Origin: Perkinsus olseni
Lineage: Eukaryota; Perkinsozoa; Perkinsida
Assembly (NCBI GenBank): GCA_013115125.1
Contig: JABANN010000064.1
Coordinates: forward strand, 1-64,000
Direction of reading: 5' to 3'
Length of the DNA stretch: 64,000 bases
Below, piece after piece: positions 41,040 to 53,350 of this stretch; position 1 is the first letter of the stretch; every line of letters starts with the position of its first letter. Under the pieces are notes generated by a model. The model was not told where the DNA came from. It did no database searches and saw nothing but the letters and a program-made list of their open reading frames with translations. Made by a program: the position numbers and the translations under genes.

Positions 41040-43454
41040 CGACTGTTGAGGTTTTAGAAGATTACAACTAAGCGATCAATTCGCCTGAAGCCCGGATCGA
41101 ATCAATGCCTAGTACGAGTGTGAGATGGTTATCCGAAATTCAGGGCCCACGGGTGGGAGTGCATACTCAAAACAGAGACACCACACAAACAAGCACATCC
41201 GGGAACGCCAACACGAATGGTGACGACCCTGTTGTTGCCGTACTACCGGATTGCACTTGCCGCTCAATGCGTAGTCAATGTAACGGTTGCACAACACGGC
41301 CTTTGTACACTCTGTAAACTTCCCTACGGCCTCGTTATCCCCAGGCAGAGGCTCCAGCAGCTTCAAACTCCTCTCCGCTAGCCTGCAACAACATTCCCTC
41401 CCTCACAGTCCACCGCGAATTCACCTCACCCATTGTGACGGAAGATGAGGGTGAGGAACAAGGCCCTATAAAGCCCGTGGACGGCCATGATGGGGCCGTT
41501 GTCAGGCTGGTCGAGGGCGATGCTCTGTGCTAGCCGAAGGGTTGTACGATCCACCAGGGTTTTAAGGAAGGCCTGAGGGACTTAGCCGTGGTCAGCGGAC
41601 GTAGAACAGAGGCTTGCCTGCTCGGGCGGTAGAGTTATGTTACGGATGGTCTGGTCGCACATGATAGCCAGACGCAAGCGGAACCATACGGGAAGGGCCC
41701 ACACCCTCAGGGGGTTCAAGAGCATGGTGTAAACAAGAGGCAGGATGGCTGGGAAGTACCTACTCGAGAGACATCTTCTCAAGCACGAATCGCGGACCGA
41801 CGACCCCGAAGGGCGGGGGTATCACCGTTGTCCTTCCTTCTTGGGAGCATCAAACTTCGGTAGATGCGAGTGCATGGCGAACCAGAATGCCTGAGGCCCA
41901 TCCGACCCCGGTGGGAACCAGAACTTGTCAAAGTCCCAGACCAGCGCCGCGGCCTCCGCTACCGAGGGCCCCTGCGAAGACCTCATTGAAGTAGGAAAAA
42001 GCCTGAGAACTTCGATCAGCCGTGAGCTCGCTAAGCCCAACTCAACAGCGGTTCCCTGCTCACGGTCGATAACTACAAAAGTTCCAAAAGTGCTGCGGGT
42101 GTGCCAATTAAGGTCGACAGTCAGAATTGTCTAATACAGTACAAAGATAAAGGTAGCATGCTAAGAGTGACATGAGTGAAAAGGGCGCTTCGATAGGCCG
42201 ATATCATCGACTGCTTTGGTCAAGCTTGACGGACCTGACGAAGCCTCAGCCGTGAGCTCGACATCGAGGGGGACCCACCTGAGGGTTGCCCGAGAGCCAT
42301 CCCCCAATGGCGCTCATTCCGCGAGCAAGGCCTGCTCCGACCTGCAGACGATAGGATCTCAGGCTGTGGTCCCCAATAAGTTAACCCACCCTGTCAGTGA
42401 CTTGGTAGTGCTGGTTGAACTCAGTCAATCGCCTGCCCGCTGCCACAGCGCCAGCCTGTATGTTCTCCGTTACGCGATAGCTATCATTGATCTCTCGGGC
42501 TCTCTAATCCAAAACAGCTTCAACCTATTATACTACCCTCGGTAGTACTACCACTGCCGCCCCCGACACCATGCTCTGGGCCCTCTGGCCAAGCCCATAT
42601 CTTTGACAGAACTCCGTACCCTAATACACATAATAAACCACTGCCTTGCGTCACAGGGGCTGACCTGATGGACGGTGGCCGCTGTGCGGGAGCCAGCCCC
42701 TCGAGCTGCATATCCCACAGCATCGTTTCGCGTTGTACAGTAGGCAGCCCCAGCTGCTCCTGCTACCAGTCCAAACGGGCCTGAACGTAGTCATCCCGCC
42801 AGTCCGATAGACCCCAGAGCTGAGCAGGACCCAATAACAGCATCCCCCCTAATCCTCCCAATGCAGCTGCTGCCCCAACTTCAGTGCTACTCGGTCCCTC
42901 GTCCGATTGACCTCGGCCAGGGGCGACCATGGCAGAGGACGTCATAGTGAGTGATACCTACAGAAAGCGATCTAGCTGTACGGCCATGACAGAACCCACA
43001 GGCTTGATGTGATGCTCCAGAGGCAAGGACGGCTCCGACCTTCCTTCGTCCATCATAGAACGCAAATACGTCACTCGGGAGTCAACCTCCGTCTGCCAGG
43101 GTGCAGACGTCCACCACTCAGCTGGATTCAGGAACTCACCCGATGCTGACATATTGCCCTGACGTCCGGGTGTGCGCTAGGCAACAGAGAAACAGCTTCG
43201 GCAAGCCGATTGCTCGCCTGGACGTAGCCTGCAGACATGACTATCTGCGACCTCATGCTTCCGCTGTTACTACATGTTATCGCATTCTGCATCCTGTTCG
43301 CCTTGTCATGTACCATTGCCTGCTGTTCCACTATTGCACCTTCAGTCGCTACTGAAGAGGCCTCCTCCACTCTGGTAGCATAGTCCTCCACAGCTGACGT
43401 GCCGCCGCCTGGGACGGCTGAGGGGTCGCCGTAGTTGCCGCTGGTAAGACTCAT
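41040..43454 (-). CDS. Unassigned multi-exon gene
   Basis: The minus-strand ATG at 43454 (MSLTSGNYGDPSAVPGGG) follows a CTCGGCAG acceptor. Coding-like exons include EDYATRVEEASSVATEG, YVQASNRLAEAVSLLPSA, PWQTEVDSRVTYLRSMMDE, VMAVQLDRFL, NRTRDRVALKLGQQLHW, TFGTFVVIDREQGTAVELG, LVWDFDKFWFPPGSDG, YFPAILPLVYTMLLNPLRV, TLRLAQSIALDQPDNGP, MAVHGLYRALFLTLIF and LAERSLKLLEPLPGDNEA. Mostly helical with a few hydrophobic stretches. I cannot name the family, and several joins between 42100 and 42760 are unsolved, so it may be two genes. Confidence 0.45.
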
Positions 43455-44148
43455 TTGGTGAAAACACTGCCGAGATTCATCACCAACCCAACCCCCTCCC
43501 AACGATGATCTTATGACGGTTGGGAAGATATAACGCTGTGGAGAAATGACTGGTTGAAGGGACTGTGTAGCATCCAATGGACACCGAGCTACCCCTTATA
43601 AAACGTACAAGAGAAACGATACTCGACTTACGAGCTATGATGATGTACACAGGAAGACTATGAGTAACAACGTTGGTTATCATGCAGCTTGGGCTACTGG
43701 TACAGTCCGTACTCGGTAGGCTGCTTGGACACCTAGGCTCCTGGACTCGACTCGGGTTCTGAGTGGGCCACCACTCCGGGGCGTCCTGCCCGCTACCGGA
43801 CTGCAGCCACTGAAGCTGTATGGTCGGCCTTTGGGGGTCACGCTGATCATCACCGGGGAGCCATGACGGGGAGTATACCTCCTATAAGAAGGGCTTGGCG
43901 CGGCTTGGTAGTTATGGAGCGAGGCTGTGGTAGAGGGGGTGGTAGAACGAGGGGAGGGATCCTTGAGACCCAGCAGTTGCGATGTGCTGACGCGTGGGCC
44001 TACAGTAGCGACCTTACAGCAGCCTTGGGGAAGCAGTAAACGACTTACTGCCGGCTTGAAGGGTACTGATGCTGCTGCTAACCCTTCTCCGCCTGGACTG
44101 GGCCGTTGATCGCGATGCTATGCCCCCACCTAATGCGATACGACTAGG

Positions 44149-44382
44149 TTAACCCAGACTTCCCTCTATTGAATGCCCTCCTACTAAGCCCTGACTACCG
44201 TTATATCGTCCGTTTGCCGAGTAGTTTCTGGAGTAGACTCTGGGCGAAGGTGGTGGCTTCCCAGTGGCGATAGGGCGGAGCCTCCTTGCTACTGGCGTAT
44301 CATAGGCCGAATCGAAGAACTCGTCGACCTCAGGATACTTGCTACCTCCAGGTTGGGGCAATGTGCTTTTACCACACCCCAT
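44149..44382 (-). CDS. MGC-acylated small basic protein, copy 1
   Basis: Seventy-seven residues from the ATG at 44382, single exon. It begins MGCGKSTLPQPGG: Gly2 for N-myristoylation and Cys3 for palmitoylation, a dual-acyl anchor. A YPEVDEFFDSAYDTPVARR segment then gives way to a basic Pro/Ser/Asn tail. It shares the pattern MGCxxSTLP...YE/FDxxYxxP-x-A-K/R-R-R with 45047-45304. No known domain; likely a cytosolic-face membrane peripheral protein (inference). Confidence 0.5.
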   Translation of the reverse strand: MGCGKSTLPQPGGSKYPEVDEFFDSAYDTPVARRLRPIATGKPPPSPRVYSRNYSANGRYNGSQGLVGGHSIEGSLG

Positions 44383-44674
44383 GGACACAGAAGACCCGCG
44401 GTAGCGAGAGAGAAGGGCACTCAAGCAACTGAAAACACAGCGCAATCCACATTTATAGACTACGCAACAGAGGGATGGGCGGGAATGATCATAACAAGGG
44501 AAACCTGGCCAACGGGAGCTGCGTGACGGTAGAAATATAGAGGAAGGGTACGATGTCCCCACCGGTTGGAGACGGTTGAGAAATCTTAGCACACAGTCAA
44601 CAGAAAGAAATGAAGCACCGTCAACTCTCGCCAACCGATTGGGAGCAATCATCCGAAAGTGCACAGACTGATAG

Positions 44675-44917
44675 ATGAGTGAATATGGTAAAGGTTCAAA
44701 ATTGCCAAAGGAGGTTTATAATGGTCTATTCAGGCCGATGGACGCCCTCGGTAAGCACGCCCCGTTAGGCTACGACTGCGGACCTCTGATCTTAAATGAC
44801 GATCATAAAACTGTCCGCTGCTTCTGTGATGGGGCCGATGGCGGTGGTGGATACTGGAATCGCTCCTACTGTGTTGAGAATGACGATGGTCAAGATAGGA
44901 TGCATCATCGGGTGTAG
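44675..44917 (+). CDS. Small cysteine-containing frame, unassigned
   Basis: Eighty codons from the ATG at 44675. The end holds CFCDGADGGGGYWNRSYC, loosely like the CxC...GG...C half of an EGF module, but the first half is not convincing and no membrane span follows in frame. The reverse strand is also open here. Uncertain. Confidence 0.3.
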   Translation: MSEYGKGSKLPKEVYNGLFRPMDALGKHAPLGYDCGPLILNDDHKTVRCFCDGADGGGGYWNRSYCVENDDGQDRMHHRV

Positions 44918-45046
44918 CGAGGGGAGAATCTTCGAGGATGGTACAAAGCCGTGACTTGCCCCCTGGACCTAACGAAGGCATACCTTCAAAATCGTCATTG
45001 CGCCGTGCGAGTGGCTCACTGGAAGGCCAGCTCCTTGGGTACTCGA

Positions 45047-45304
45047 CTACGGTATAAGGGTGCGCAGTGGGGGGACTGGGACCTGTCCGAAGACCTCATC
45101 ACGCACATTCCCACCCTTCCCAGTACTACTCGAACCGCCTGGGTCGGTCTCTTGCGATGAGAGCCGATGCCCTCCTCTTCGGTACCCCTCTCTCTCATAT
45201 ACTCCGAGAGGCTTTGCCCGTCGACGCCGCTTCGCAGTCGGTGATGCATATACGGACTCATAGGCTTCTACGTCCACTGGTAGAGTACTTGACGTGCATC
45301 CCAT
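45047..45304 (-). CDS. MGC-acylated small basic protein, copy 2
   Basis: Eighty-five residues from the ATG at 45304, single exon. The start MGCTSSTLPVDVEAYESVY predicts myristoylation at Gly2 and palmitoylation at Cys3. A strongly basic block (KRRRRAKP) follows, then a Gly/Ser-rich tail. It aligns with 44149-44382 over the first 35 residues after a short gap. The basic block next to the acylated end would favour inner-leaflet membranes (inference). Confidence 0.5.
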   Translation of the reverse strand: MGCTSSTLPVDVEAYESVYASPTAKRRRRAKPLGVYEREGYRRGGHRLSSQETDPGGSSSTGKGGNVRDEVFGQVPVPPLRTLIP

Positions 45305-45944
45305 GGCAGAAGCTTACACAAAACAAGATCTAACATTCGGCGCCTTGACGATTTGTGGAGCCGACGCCGTGCTTCGCTCCGCTTAAGATTCGAAAAATGT
45401 TTGTATTTTTTCGCTTTGCTCATTGCAGGTGGGAGCTATAACCCCCCATCGAGCTAGTCGTGTATATGACGGCTAGGATCACCACTCTGACCCGCTTGGG
45501 GTGGAGCCGGGGTCCCCTCCGTCTTAGTAGTATCCTATTTGGCAAGGTCATTGGACGGGAGCGCCACAAAGCTGGGCTATAGCGCAAACTTTAGGGGAGA
45601 TCCGGCGGGAAGATGAGGGCGTTAGGATGGTTATTGGGACGTACTAGGGCGCTTGGAGGTAGGGTCGTGGCATCTTGAGAAAGAATCCTTAGGCGCTAAA
45701 TCGTGTTGTGGTTGACCTCTTTGAACTAGCGGTAGACAGAGTGCACGCGGGACTACAGTAGTCGATAATGGAGTTGGGAAATGAGAGGGTCGGCCAGGCG
45801 TACCTGGGTTCTATTCGGTAACAGGACCTACTGAGGGAGCTATCGTGGAAAGCCCGGGCCGGTGTTCTGACTGGCCGGCCTGCTGCTTCTGTGGTGTGAT
45901 GATGCCCTACTGCAGTCATATGTTTCTTGGTTTTACCAGCCCAT
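45305..45944. other. Divergent intergenic
   Basis: Lies between the minus-strand MGC gene and the plus-strand helical-repeat gene. It contains the CTTCGCTCCGCT phrase at about 45373 and a GGTTTTACCAG acceptor five bases before the ATG at 45945. Nothing else supported. Confidence 0.45.
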
Positions 45945-48900
45945 ATGTCTCAGCAAGCTTCTCCATTGTCTGATTCTAAGTGGACGGTGACAACCACAGC
46001 CCAATTGGATCAAGTACACTCGCCCGCTACTCCTAGTCCTCCATCCGCACTCCCTTTCCTCTTTCAGGCAGCCAAATATCTACCTCCTAGTGTATTCAAA
46101 GAGAAGAACGAGCTCGGAGCGGGTAGGGTGTCTCCAGCGGCTCTCGTCTATACCATTCAATCGCTCGTAGGCCTCTCCTCGTCATCAGAAACCACCAGTA
46201 ACGACTCAGCGCCAGGGAATCACGCGGAATCAGATCATACCCCCAAGGGTCCCGGGGAAATTGGTAAGTCCCCTGCTCGTTTTTGCCTTATCGCAGCGAA
46301 GAGCATCAGGTTCCCCGGTGCCTGGCAATGGTCGTGATCGCAGCGATTCTTGGGATGCGGCTCCCACGGAGTTGGACCCCTGGAGGTCCCCAGCTCCCTC
46401 CATGGTAAGCCCACCTTCACTGCCTCCACGCAGTATCCATACCCTCTTTGCTTCAGATGTCGAGAACCGGCCCAATGAGCGATGTTGGAGGTGCGCCATC
46501 GTATCCTGCGGGGGGATCATGATTGTGTTTTTCATGGTTTTTGTTGGGTTCGAAGTCTGCCAATGACTTGGCTCAGACTCGCCGTTGGTGGCTCCATCGT
46601 GTTGCTGCTCAGGTTCTCCTTGGCTTGGCGCTGGCCCATTGCCTCTGTCGCCTGCCTTGGACAGTCTTGGACTATACACTCCCCAACAGCAACCACGCAA
46701 GAAGGGGACTTGGCCTTCGCCGTGGGGTGAGTGATGCTTTCATTACCACTCCCCTGGTTACTTCATCACCCATTCAGGTCGCCGACATACGACAATCCCG
46801 TCGAATTTCTCCTTCTTGCCCGAGGCCGCTAGCTATCCTGGCTTCGATTCTCCCCCCTCGTCCCCTGGTGAGGGCAGTGCCACGGCTACAGCCCTCTACG
46901 CGGCTTCGCATATAAATGCCGCTGGACGCAGTAGCCCTAGTAGTGATGTGGGCAGCTCCCAGTCTCTGGGGGCTCGCATCAGCCAGAAGCGTTATTCGCT
47001 CCCGGTAATTGAACCCCCGCTCATGGGGGGTTTTGATCGCGATCTTCGTCATCGTCGTAACTCGTCGAACCTCATCTCTCAAGTAAGCCTCCAATTGCGG
47101 CTTCTTCGCCATCATCGTCTGCTCCTCATTTTCAGCGTCGTACCACAGTGGCAGTGGCCCCCTCGTTGACTGGCAGGAGCTCCCCTCCAATGCATTCACG
47201 GAGGCCTAAAGCCGTTAGCAGCGCCTCCTACTTGGATTCGACGGGAAAGAGGCAGCAGCATTCGGGATCATCTCAGCATGGGCGATCGATGAGTGCCGCT
47301 GCGTTCAAGAGTCAGCATATAGCGTGGAATAGAGAGCTCACCAATCCCAATGCGACAGCACAGCAGATCTTGGCACTCGCCAAGAAGCACTGTAAGTAGC
47401 GGTTCCGATGGCCTGATTTGAAATATCTTCCACCGCAGGTGCACAGTTCAACAGTGTTAACTGGGCTACCACCTTCCACCGTTTGGCCAAGTTCCATCTA
47501 CACGAGGCTAAGAGCGAACACTCCCTTGAGATTCAGACTTTGCTCGGGAAGTGCGAGTCGGTTGAAGGTTTCGCACCCCAGCATCTTGCTACTCTGGCGT
47601 GGGCCATGGCCAAGCTCCATATTGTTGACCACGATCTCCTCTCGAAGGTGGCTACGCTGTCATTGAGACTCCCGTGTAGAGAGTGTCTTCGCAGGTCGTG
47701 CACAAGTCGCTAACTTTGCATGCTGACTTGAAGCCGCAGGATTTGGCGAACCTTAGCTGGGCCCTTGCTCGTCTCGACTGCCCAGAAAGCGATCTCATGT
47801 AACACTACCTTTCTTATTAATGTCATAGTCGACAAAAGATACGTTCCAGGTACGAATGTGTGTGCCAGAAGATCATGTACGACAGAGGTTGTCTATCACA
47901 GTTCAAGCCGATGGAGCTGGCCTCCGTTATGTGGGCTATCGCTACTGCGGCATACGAGTAAGTCCTGCTGCCCCCACGCATAGAGGCTTTGATGAATCAC
48001 ATCTGTTCAGCTATAATGGTGAGATATGCAAGGTTTGTGAAGTGGTCGCGCGCTTCTCCTTGAAGCATTGGGGGTTGAGTGAATTCTCCCCTCAAGCGAT
48101 TGCCAACATGTCCTGGTCCTTGAGCTACTACTATGAGGGCAACAAGAACAGCAGCGGAAATAGTAGTGACGGCAGCCATAATGAGGGAGTCGGTAAGTAG
48201 CAGTGCCATCTCGAAAAGCATGTCTTGGCATTGCCGCGTCTAGTAGATACACCAGTCGGTAGCCTGGGCGATAGCGCCAGCAGCAGTAGGTCTGAGGAGT
48301 CGTCTACGAAGTCCTCCACTACAGCATCATCGCCGATGTCTCATTCGGGTGGCCGTACGACCGCAGTGCCGATAGTGGGCACTCCTGCGGCAGCTGCTGA
48401 GGCTACAAGAGAGTTCCTCGACACAGTTGACGCCTACCTCTCCGAGAACAACGCCTTGTTGATGAAGTTCAAGCCGTTGGAAGTTTGCAATATCTCCTGG
48501 GCTCTGGTCAATGTCGGTATCGTGAACAAGGAATTCTTGGAAACGGTAAGTTGTACGCCTTGGCCATGGAATGACGTGCCCGACTGTGCTGTCGTCATCA
48601 GGTCTTCGGAAACATATCCGCCTCCGCGGTTCAGAGCTTGGATAGCAACAGCCTCACTCAACTTCTTCAAGCATGTAAGTTCGTCTCAGTAGTTCGTGTT
48701 CGTGGTGGTTATAGGCTGTTTCGTGTCCAGGTACAACGGCCATGGATGTTGTTGCTATGTCCATGAATAGTGAGACTTTGGAGTGGTGTCCGATGCCGGT
48801 GGAGACCCTACAGAGTTTGACTGAGAAGCTGCTAATGACTCGAGCTAGAGGATATACCCAAGAGCGGCTGGATTCTGTCACCATTTCGATCTGCAAGTTG

Positions 48901-51136
48901 CTGGCCTACTTCCGCTATGGTGGTGGATCTGCTGTTGGTGACGCCCATGTTATCGATGAGGGCCTTTATGATCTACTGGCACAGGAGTATATCCAGGCCG
49001 AAGGTGCGGGTTGGACACTCAGAGGGGCATTGAGCCTGCTCAGTCTGCCAGTCATGGAGATGTATCGTCCTGGTGTATTGGAAGTATTCAGTAATAAGTG
49101 CCTCGAGAGGTGTCCGCCCTCTACTCCGTCCTTCATCAGGTGGTCGTGTCGTGTCCGGAGACATCGACTTGCCCGTTTCCGCTATGTCGGAGCTCATCTC
49201 GACACTGGAGATGGTTGTAGCTTCCGAGCAATGCCAATCTTCAGGTAAGTGCCAGCTAGTTGTCTCATTCACGTTCTGTTCATCTTCTGTGCAGGTGAAG
49301 AGTCCAAGGCCATAGTTGCACGGTCGAACACGTCCATCATCACGATGTGTGCCAGAGCCATGGCTGAGCAGAACGATCTGTCTCTGCCTTTGGTGCAGCG
49401 TATGCGTGCGCTCACAGGTAATCACGACTTTAGCTGCTGCTTCACTTCGTACTCCTCCTCGTTTAGATGATTTTTCGTCCATGATTGCGCCCTTGCTGAG
49501 CCTGTTGCTTGAGGAAGCGCAGTCCTACTCTGCCCTTCTGGGAGCCTGGACATCGGATGCTATCGCTGCTGCTGCCGCTGCTTCGACTGAGTCGGGTGCG
49601 GACCAGCTCTCCTCGACCCTCGCGGATTCTATCACAATTTGTGGCCTGCTTGGTACTAAATACGCAGCTCATGAATTGGTGTTGTAAGGATTCTTGTGTT
49701 AGCTGATGGAAACCTCAACGTTATGGATGATGCTGTGTTGCAAGGCTTGCAATCTGCACTCACGGAAGCTTACTACCAGAACGGTGAGTATCTGATGAGA
49801 TGGTATGCCGTCAAGTTGCGCTTTTGTCAGCTACTGCATTCGAGGCCGAGATGGTATCGAGTTTTGGGTCGTGTCTTGCGTCGACTCTGAGCCGGTACGG
49901 TCCACAAGACGCCAGCCGCTTCCTGGACACTCTGTCGGAGGACGCCTGCGCGGCCACCAGGATTGAGCAGCTCCTGCCTGACACATGTCTCTCGGTGCTA
50001 TCCTCCTTTACCAAGGATATGCAGAACTGCCAAGATCTCTGGGCCCGTCTATCAGCCCTCACGGACGTGGTCTATGCTCACTTCAACGTTATTGGTAGGT
50101 TTTTATTGTCGTTGACTTGCACGCGGACTCTCTTACTTCAGGCGAGGTCAAGGGATCAGCGCCCTACTCCTTAACCGATACGATAGATCTTTTTTTCTTT
50201 CGAGACTATTACGGCCAGAAAGTGGAGGATGAGCAATTAGAGGCTTGCATCTCTCGGTTACAGTCTCTGTCAAATGAGACACAAACCAACGGTGAGTTCT
50301 ATCTGGCATCGGACTCTTCAGGATTGTTGTTTTTTTAGTCCCTCTTGGAAGCCTCTGCAAGCTCGCCTTTCTTGTTCCATCTAGGCTTGCCTTAGAGTCG
50401 GTGGTCTTTCCAGCAATAGCCAGCTCAGTAGAGGAGTTGGGGCTCCGGGCGATATCTCCTAATGAGTTAGCTATGCTGGTCTACGTAAGTCTCAACCATC
50501 CAATTTCACTTCATGCATTGAGCGTTTCTCTCAGTCGCTATCACGCGAGAACGTTCCGGCATATGCTGGTCTACTAGAGCGCAGTTTGCAGAAGTTGCTG
50601 TCAGAGCCAGGCTCGTCAACGTTGAGGATACTTGCGGTCATCCACGGACTCAACACGTAGTCGTCATTCAGTGCTAGTAAAGCTGGTAGTCTTACTTTCC
50701 GTCTGCAGGTGTCGTCCAGGGATGGTTGGATCGTACGTTGCTCTAGGCCCGTCCGGATCTGTGACCACTGCTCTCCTCGAGGCTGCGAGGTGCCCTGGTC
50801 ATTGCATCCAGGTATAGCATCTAGCGAATCTGATGATCGGCACTCGGATGTCGAAGTCTCTTGTTGTCATTCCAGGTAGTGGCCACTGAGGTTAAGGATA
50901 TTGTCCGTCGCTCGATACAATCGATGCCTGAGGAATCTGCTACTGGAGCTGGAATCTCATCGTACATGGGCGGCGCACTGAGCAAGGACGACGATGCATT
51001 GGCTGCTGCCTTCATGCCCGAGAGCTATGAAGGTTTGGGTGAGTCCTCTTGCCAATCAGTTTTGCTAGGTTGCAGTTGGTTGCTGCTGCTCTTAGATACC
51101 TCCGCGTTGTCAAGTATCCAAGCTCTTCTAGACTAA
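45945..51136 (+). CDS. Helical-repeat (HPR/OPR-type) organellar RNA protein
   Basis: Very long multi-exon gene starting MSQQASPLSDSKWTV. After a Ser/Pro-rich leader, the block AWNRELTNPNATAQQILAL and FNSVNWATTFHRLAKFHL opens a series of about 38-residue helical repeats whose signature is xxANxxWAxAxL: QHLATLAWAMAKL (about 47580), QDLANLSWALARL (47740), MELASVMWAIATAAY (47910), QAIANMSWSLSYYY (48100), LEVCNISWALVNVG (48480). This is the heptatricopeptide/octotricopeptide style common in apicomplexan, dinoflagellate and plant organelle RNA-binding proteins. A long helical C-terminal half without recognisable repeats ends SSIQALLD at 51136 after an intron of about 58 bases. I see no RAP domain. 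Probable role: mitochondrial transcript or rRNA-fragment processing (inference). The exon list is approximate. Confidence 0.72.
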
Positions 51137-53350
51137 TCGATATGCTGCACGCGGAACAACGTCGACATCAACGCGAACATCAATCGTCGAAAAAGTAAGA
51201 GCGGACTCTCGTCGTGTCACTGCTTTCTACGATCGCAGCCGACCATGGTGTCTCACGTTAGATCTCCCTCGTTGTTGTCAGATAACAAATACAGACAGCC
51301 TCTATACAGGGTTGTCTCTTCTTCTGCTCCTATCGGCTCGTCAAGGCCCAACGATTCACCAAAACATTAGAAGATCTTGGTCATCATCAGCATCATTATG
51401 GTTTACTCCTCTTCTGTCATCTCTATTTGTTGTCAGTATAGTACTGCTCTGTCGGTGCTACCATGGTGCTCGCCGATACCCCTACCTTCTCGATTCCTGC
51501 TGCCATCAGCAGCAGCAGCAGCAGCTCCTCGAGAATAGCGGCATTCGGGCTATATACCCATCAAGCGCTGCCACTGGTTTGACCCATGCTTCGCTCAAGT
51601 AGCGGTGGGCTAGTACCTGGCTGCAAGGCTTGAACTCTAGGAGTGATTCTCTTACTATAATGCACTGTGCCAACGGTACTGGTCATCCGACTTCACCGCC
51701 TCTACGCTGGTCGCCGGATGCAAGCGTGCCCTGAACAGTCGAAAATGCCTCCGTTGTTTAATGTATACCAACGATGACGATTCGACTCGTTTCTGGCTAG
51801 GAAACTGTTGGCGACCGGGAGAGGACTATGGCCAGTACCCGCTGATCGTGTGAGGGCATATTCTACCACTACTATTAAAACTACTAATACCGACAGCAGC
51901 AGTATCGGCCATCAACCGTTTTCGAACAGCAACATAACGTTGTTTTCGGTGATGAGCATTATCATCAATTCGCCGTTTTTATACCAGTTCTGGCGCTGCG
52001 ATGTAGATGAGGGCGTCGGCGTTGTTGTCGTATAGCTCCAGACGTTACAGGAGCAGTCAACAACACTTGAGGTTTTCGTGTACGGCAGAGTCGCTGACGC
52101 TGTCCGAGTCCACCTTCGCGGCTTATGATTGTTGTTTATATCTTGAGAAAAGACAGAAGTATTAATTTATCCATTTCTGCGAGGGTCAGCTAGGTTATGT
52201 TGGACGATGATGATGATCATGATGACGATTATGATGATGAGTCGGACGTTTCACGGCATCATTTCAATCACAAATCTTTAACATTACCTGTTGTCGGGTG
52301 GTACCGACGATATCGATATAGTATTCTAACTTCTGTATTGTTGTTATTGCTGTTGCTTTCTGGACTGTCTCCCGAACGCTGCTGTAGCTCTCGTAGCCTC
52401 GGCTGCTGCACTATCGCTTCCCCCCCGCCGCCCTACTGCTGCTGCTGCTGCTGCTGCTGCTGTCGTTGATTTTCTGTTCTTCGCAAGTCTGTACAATGTA
52501 AATCACCATCATCGACTCTCTTCTCGGTGTGTAAATACTTTTTTCTACTATTGCTGCTACGTGCTGCTATTGCTACTATAACTGTGACTCTGCCGCTCGG
52601 AATGGAGGTCGATGGCTAATGCCACCACTAAGGCCCGATCGGCCTCCACTCAGATCCTTGCTGACCACGTTGATGGGGTCCTATCCGAATGGATAGTCTC
52701 AGTGAACCTTTTTGGTTGTGCTTTCGCCTGTCTGAGGGATGAGCTGGCAACACAACGCTGGTTACTTAATTCTTCTCGATGAAGATGAGCAATCCCGTTG
52801 CAGCTGTGGCTGATGATTAATAACCTCGGTTTCGGAGAGTAGAGAAGCTCTCTGACCAGCAGACGGCTACCTTAGACAGTACTGCCTTATAGTTCGATGT
52901 GTTGCTTGTGTATGTTGATGATGCTATATCAGTCTTTGTCGAAATTACTAGTGAACGCCACCGTTAACAACCTTGAAAGGATGGTATCGTTGTTGCTGTA
53001 GTCGTTGTGGTTGTCTGAATCGCCGTTGTCGCTGGATCCCTGTTCAATCTGTTCTTGCCCTTCACGACGACGTCTACAGTCGTAAGCGGTGGTGTTGTGA
53101 AGGTGAGTCCACAGTGTGTCCTGCCTTGACGATGGTATCTGACAACTACTGCTGTGAAGACTACAAGTAGAGAGTTCCTTTCTTTTTCTTTACTCGGCAA
53201 CAACGACAATCCAAAGGCATCTGTGTCATTACCGAGAGAGTTGTCCAATCCCATCGATGGTCCTTGTGTTCACGAGTCTTCGTGTTAATGAGGAGGTCTG
53301 TCTGACCACGGATCAGCGATTGGTCATCGCTCAGGGGTGCTCCATCGTCT
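51137..53350. other. Long low-complexity intergenic
   Basis: Rich in GTT/CTG/GAT triplet runs: CAG at about 51508-51522, GAT-rich at 52203-52240, CTG at about 52437-52462. One ATG frame (52197-52469) reads as an aspartate-rich start, a Leu-rich hydrophobic stretch and a nine-cysteine end, but this is what the triplet runs would encode by chance. No supported gene. Confidence 0.45.

Noticed and set aside
43480-43683. A third MGC gene with a mutated start (ATT for ATG)
   Set aside because: Similarity to the other two is limited to about 25 bases around the start, and the following residues do not align.
52197-52469. Asp-rich/poly-Cys mini-protein
   Set aside because: The composition is fully explained by GAT and CTG triplet runs; no splice or homology support.
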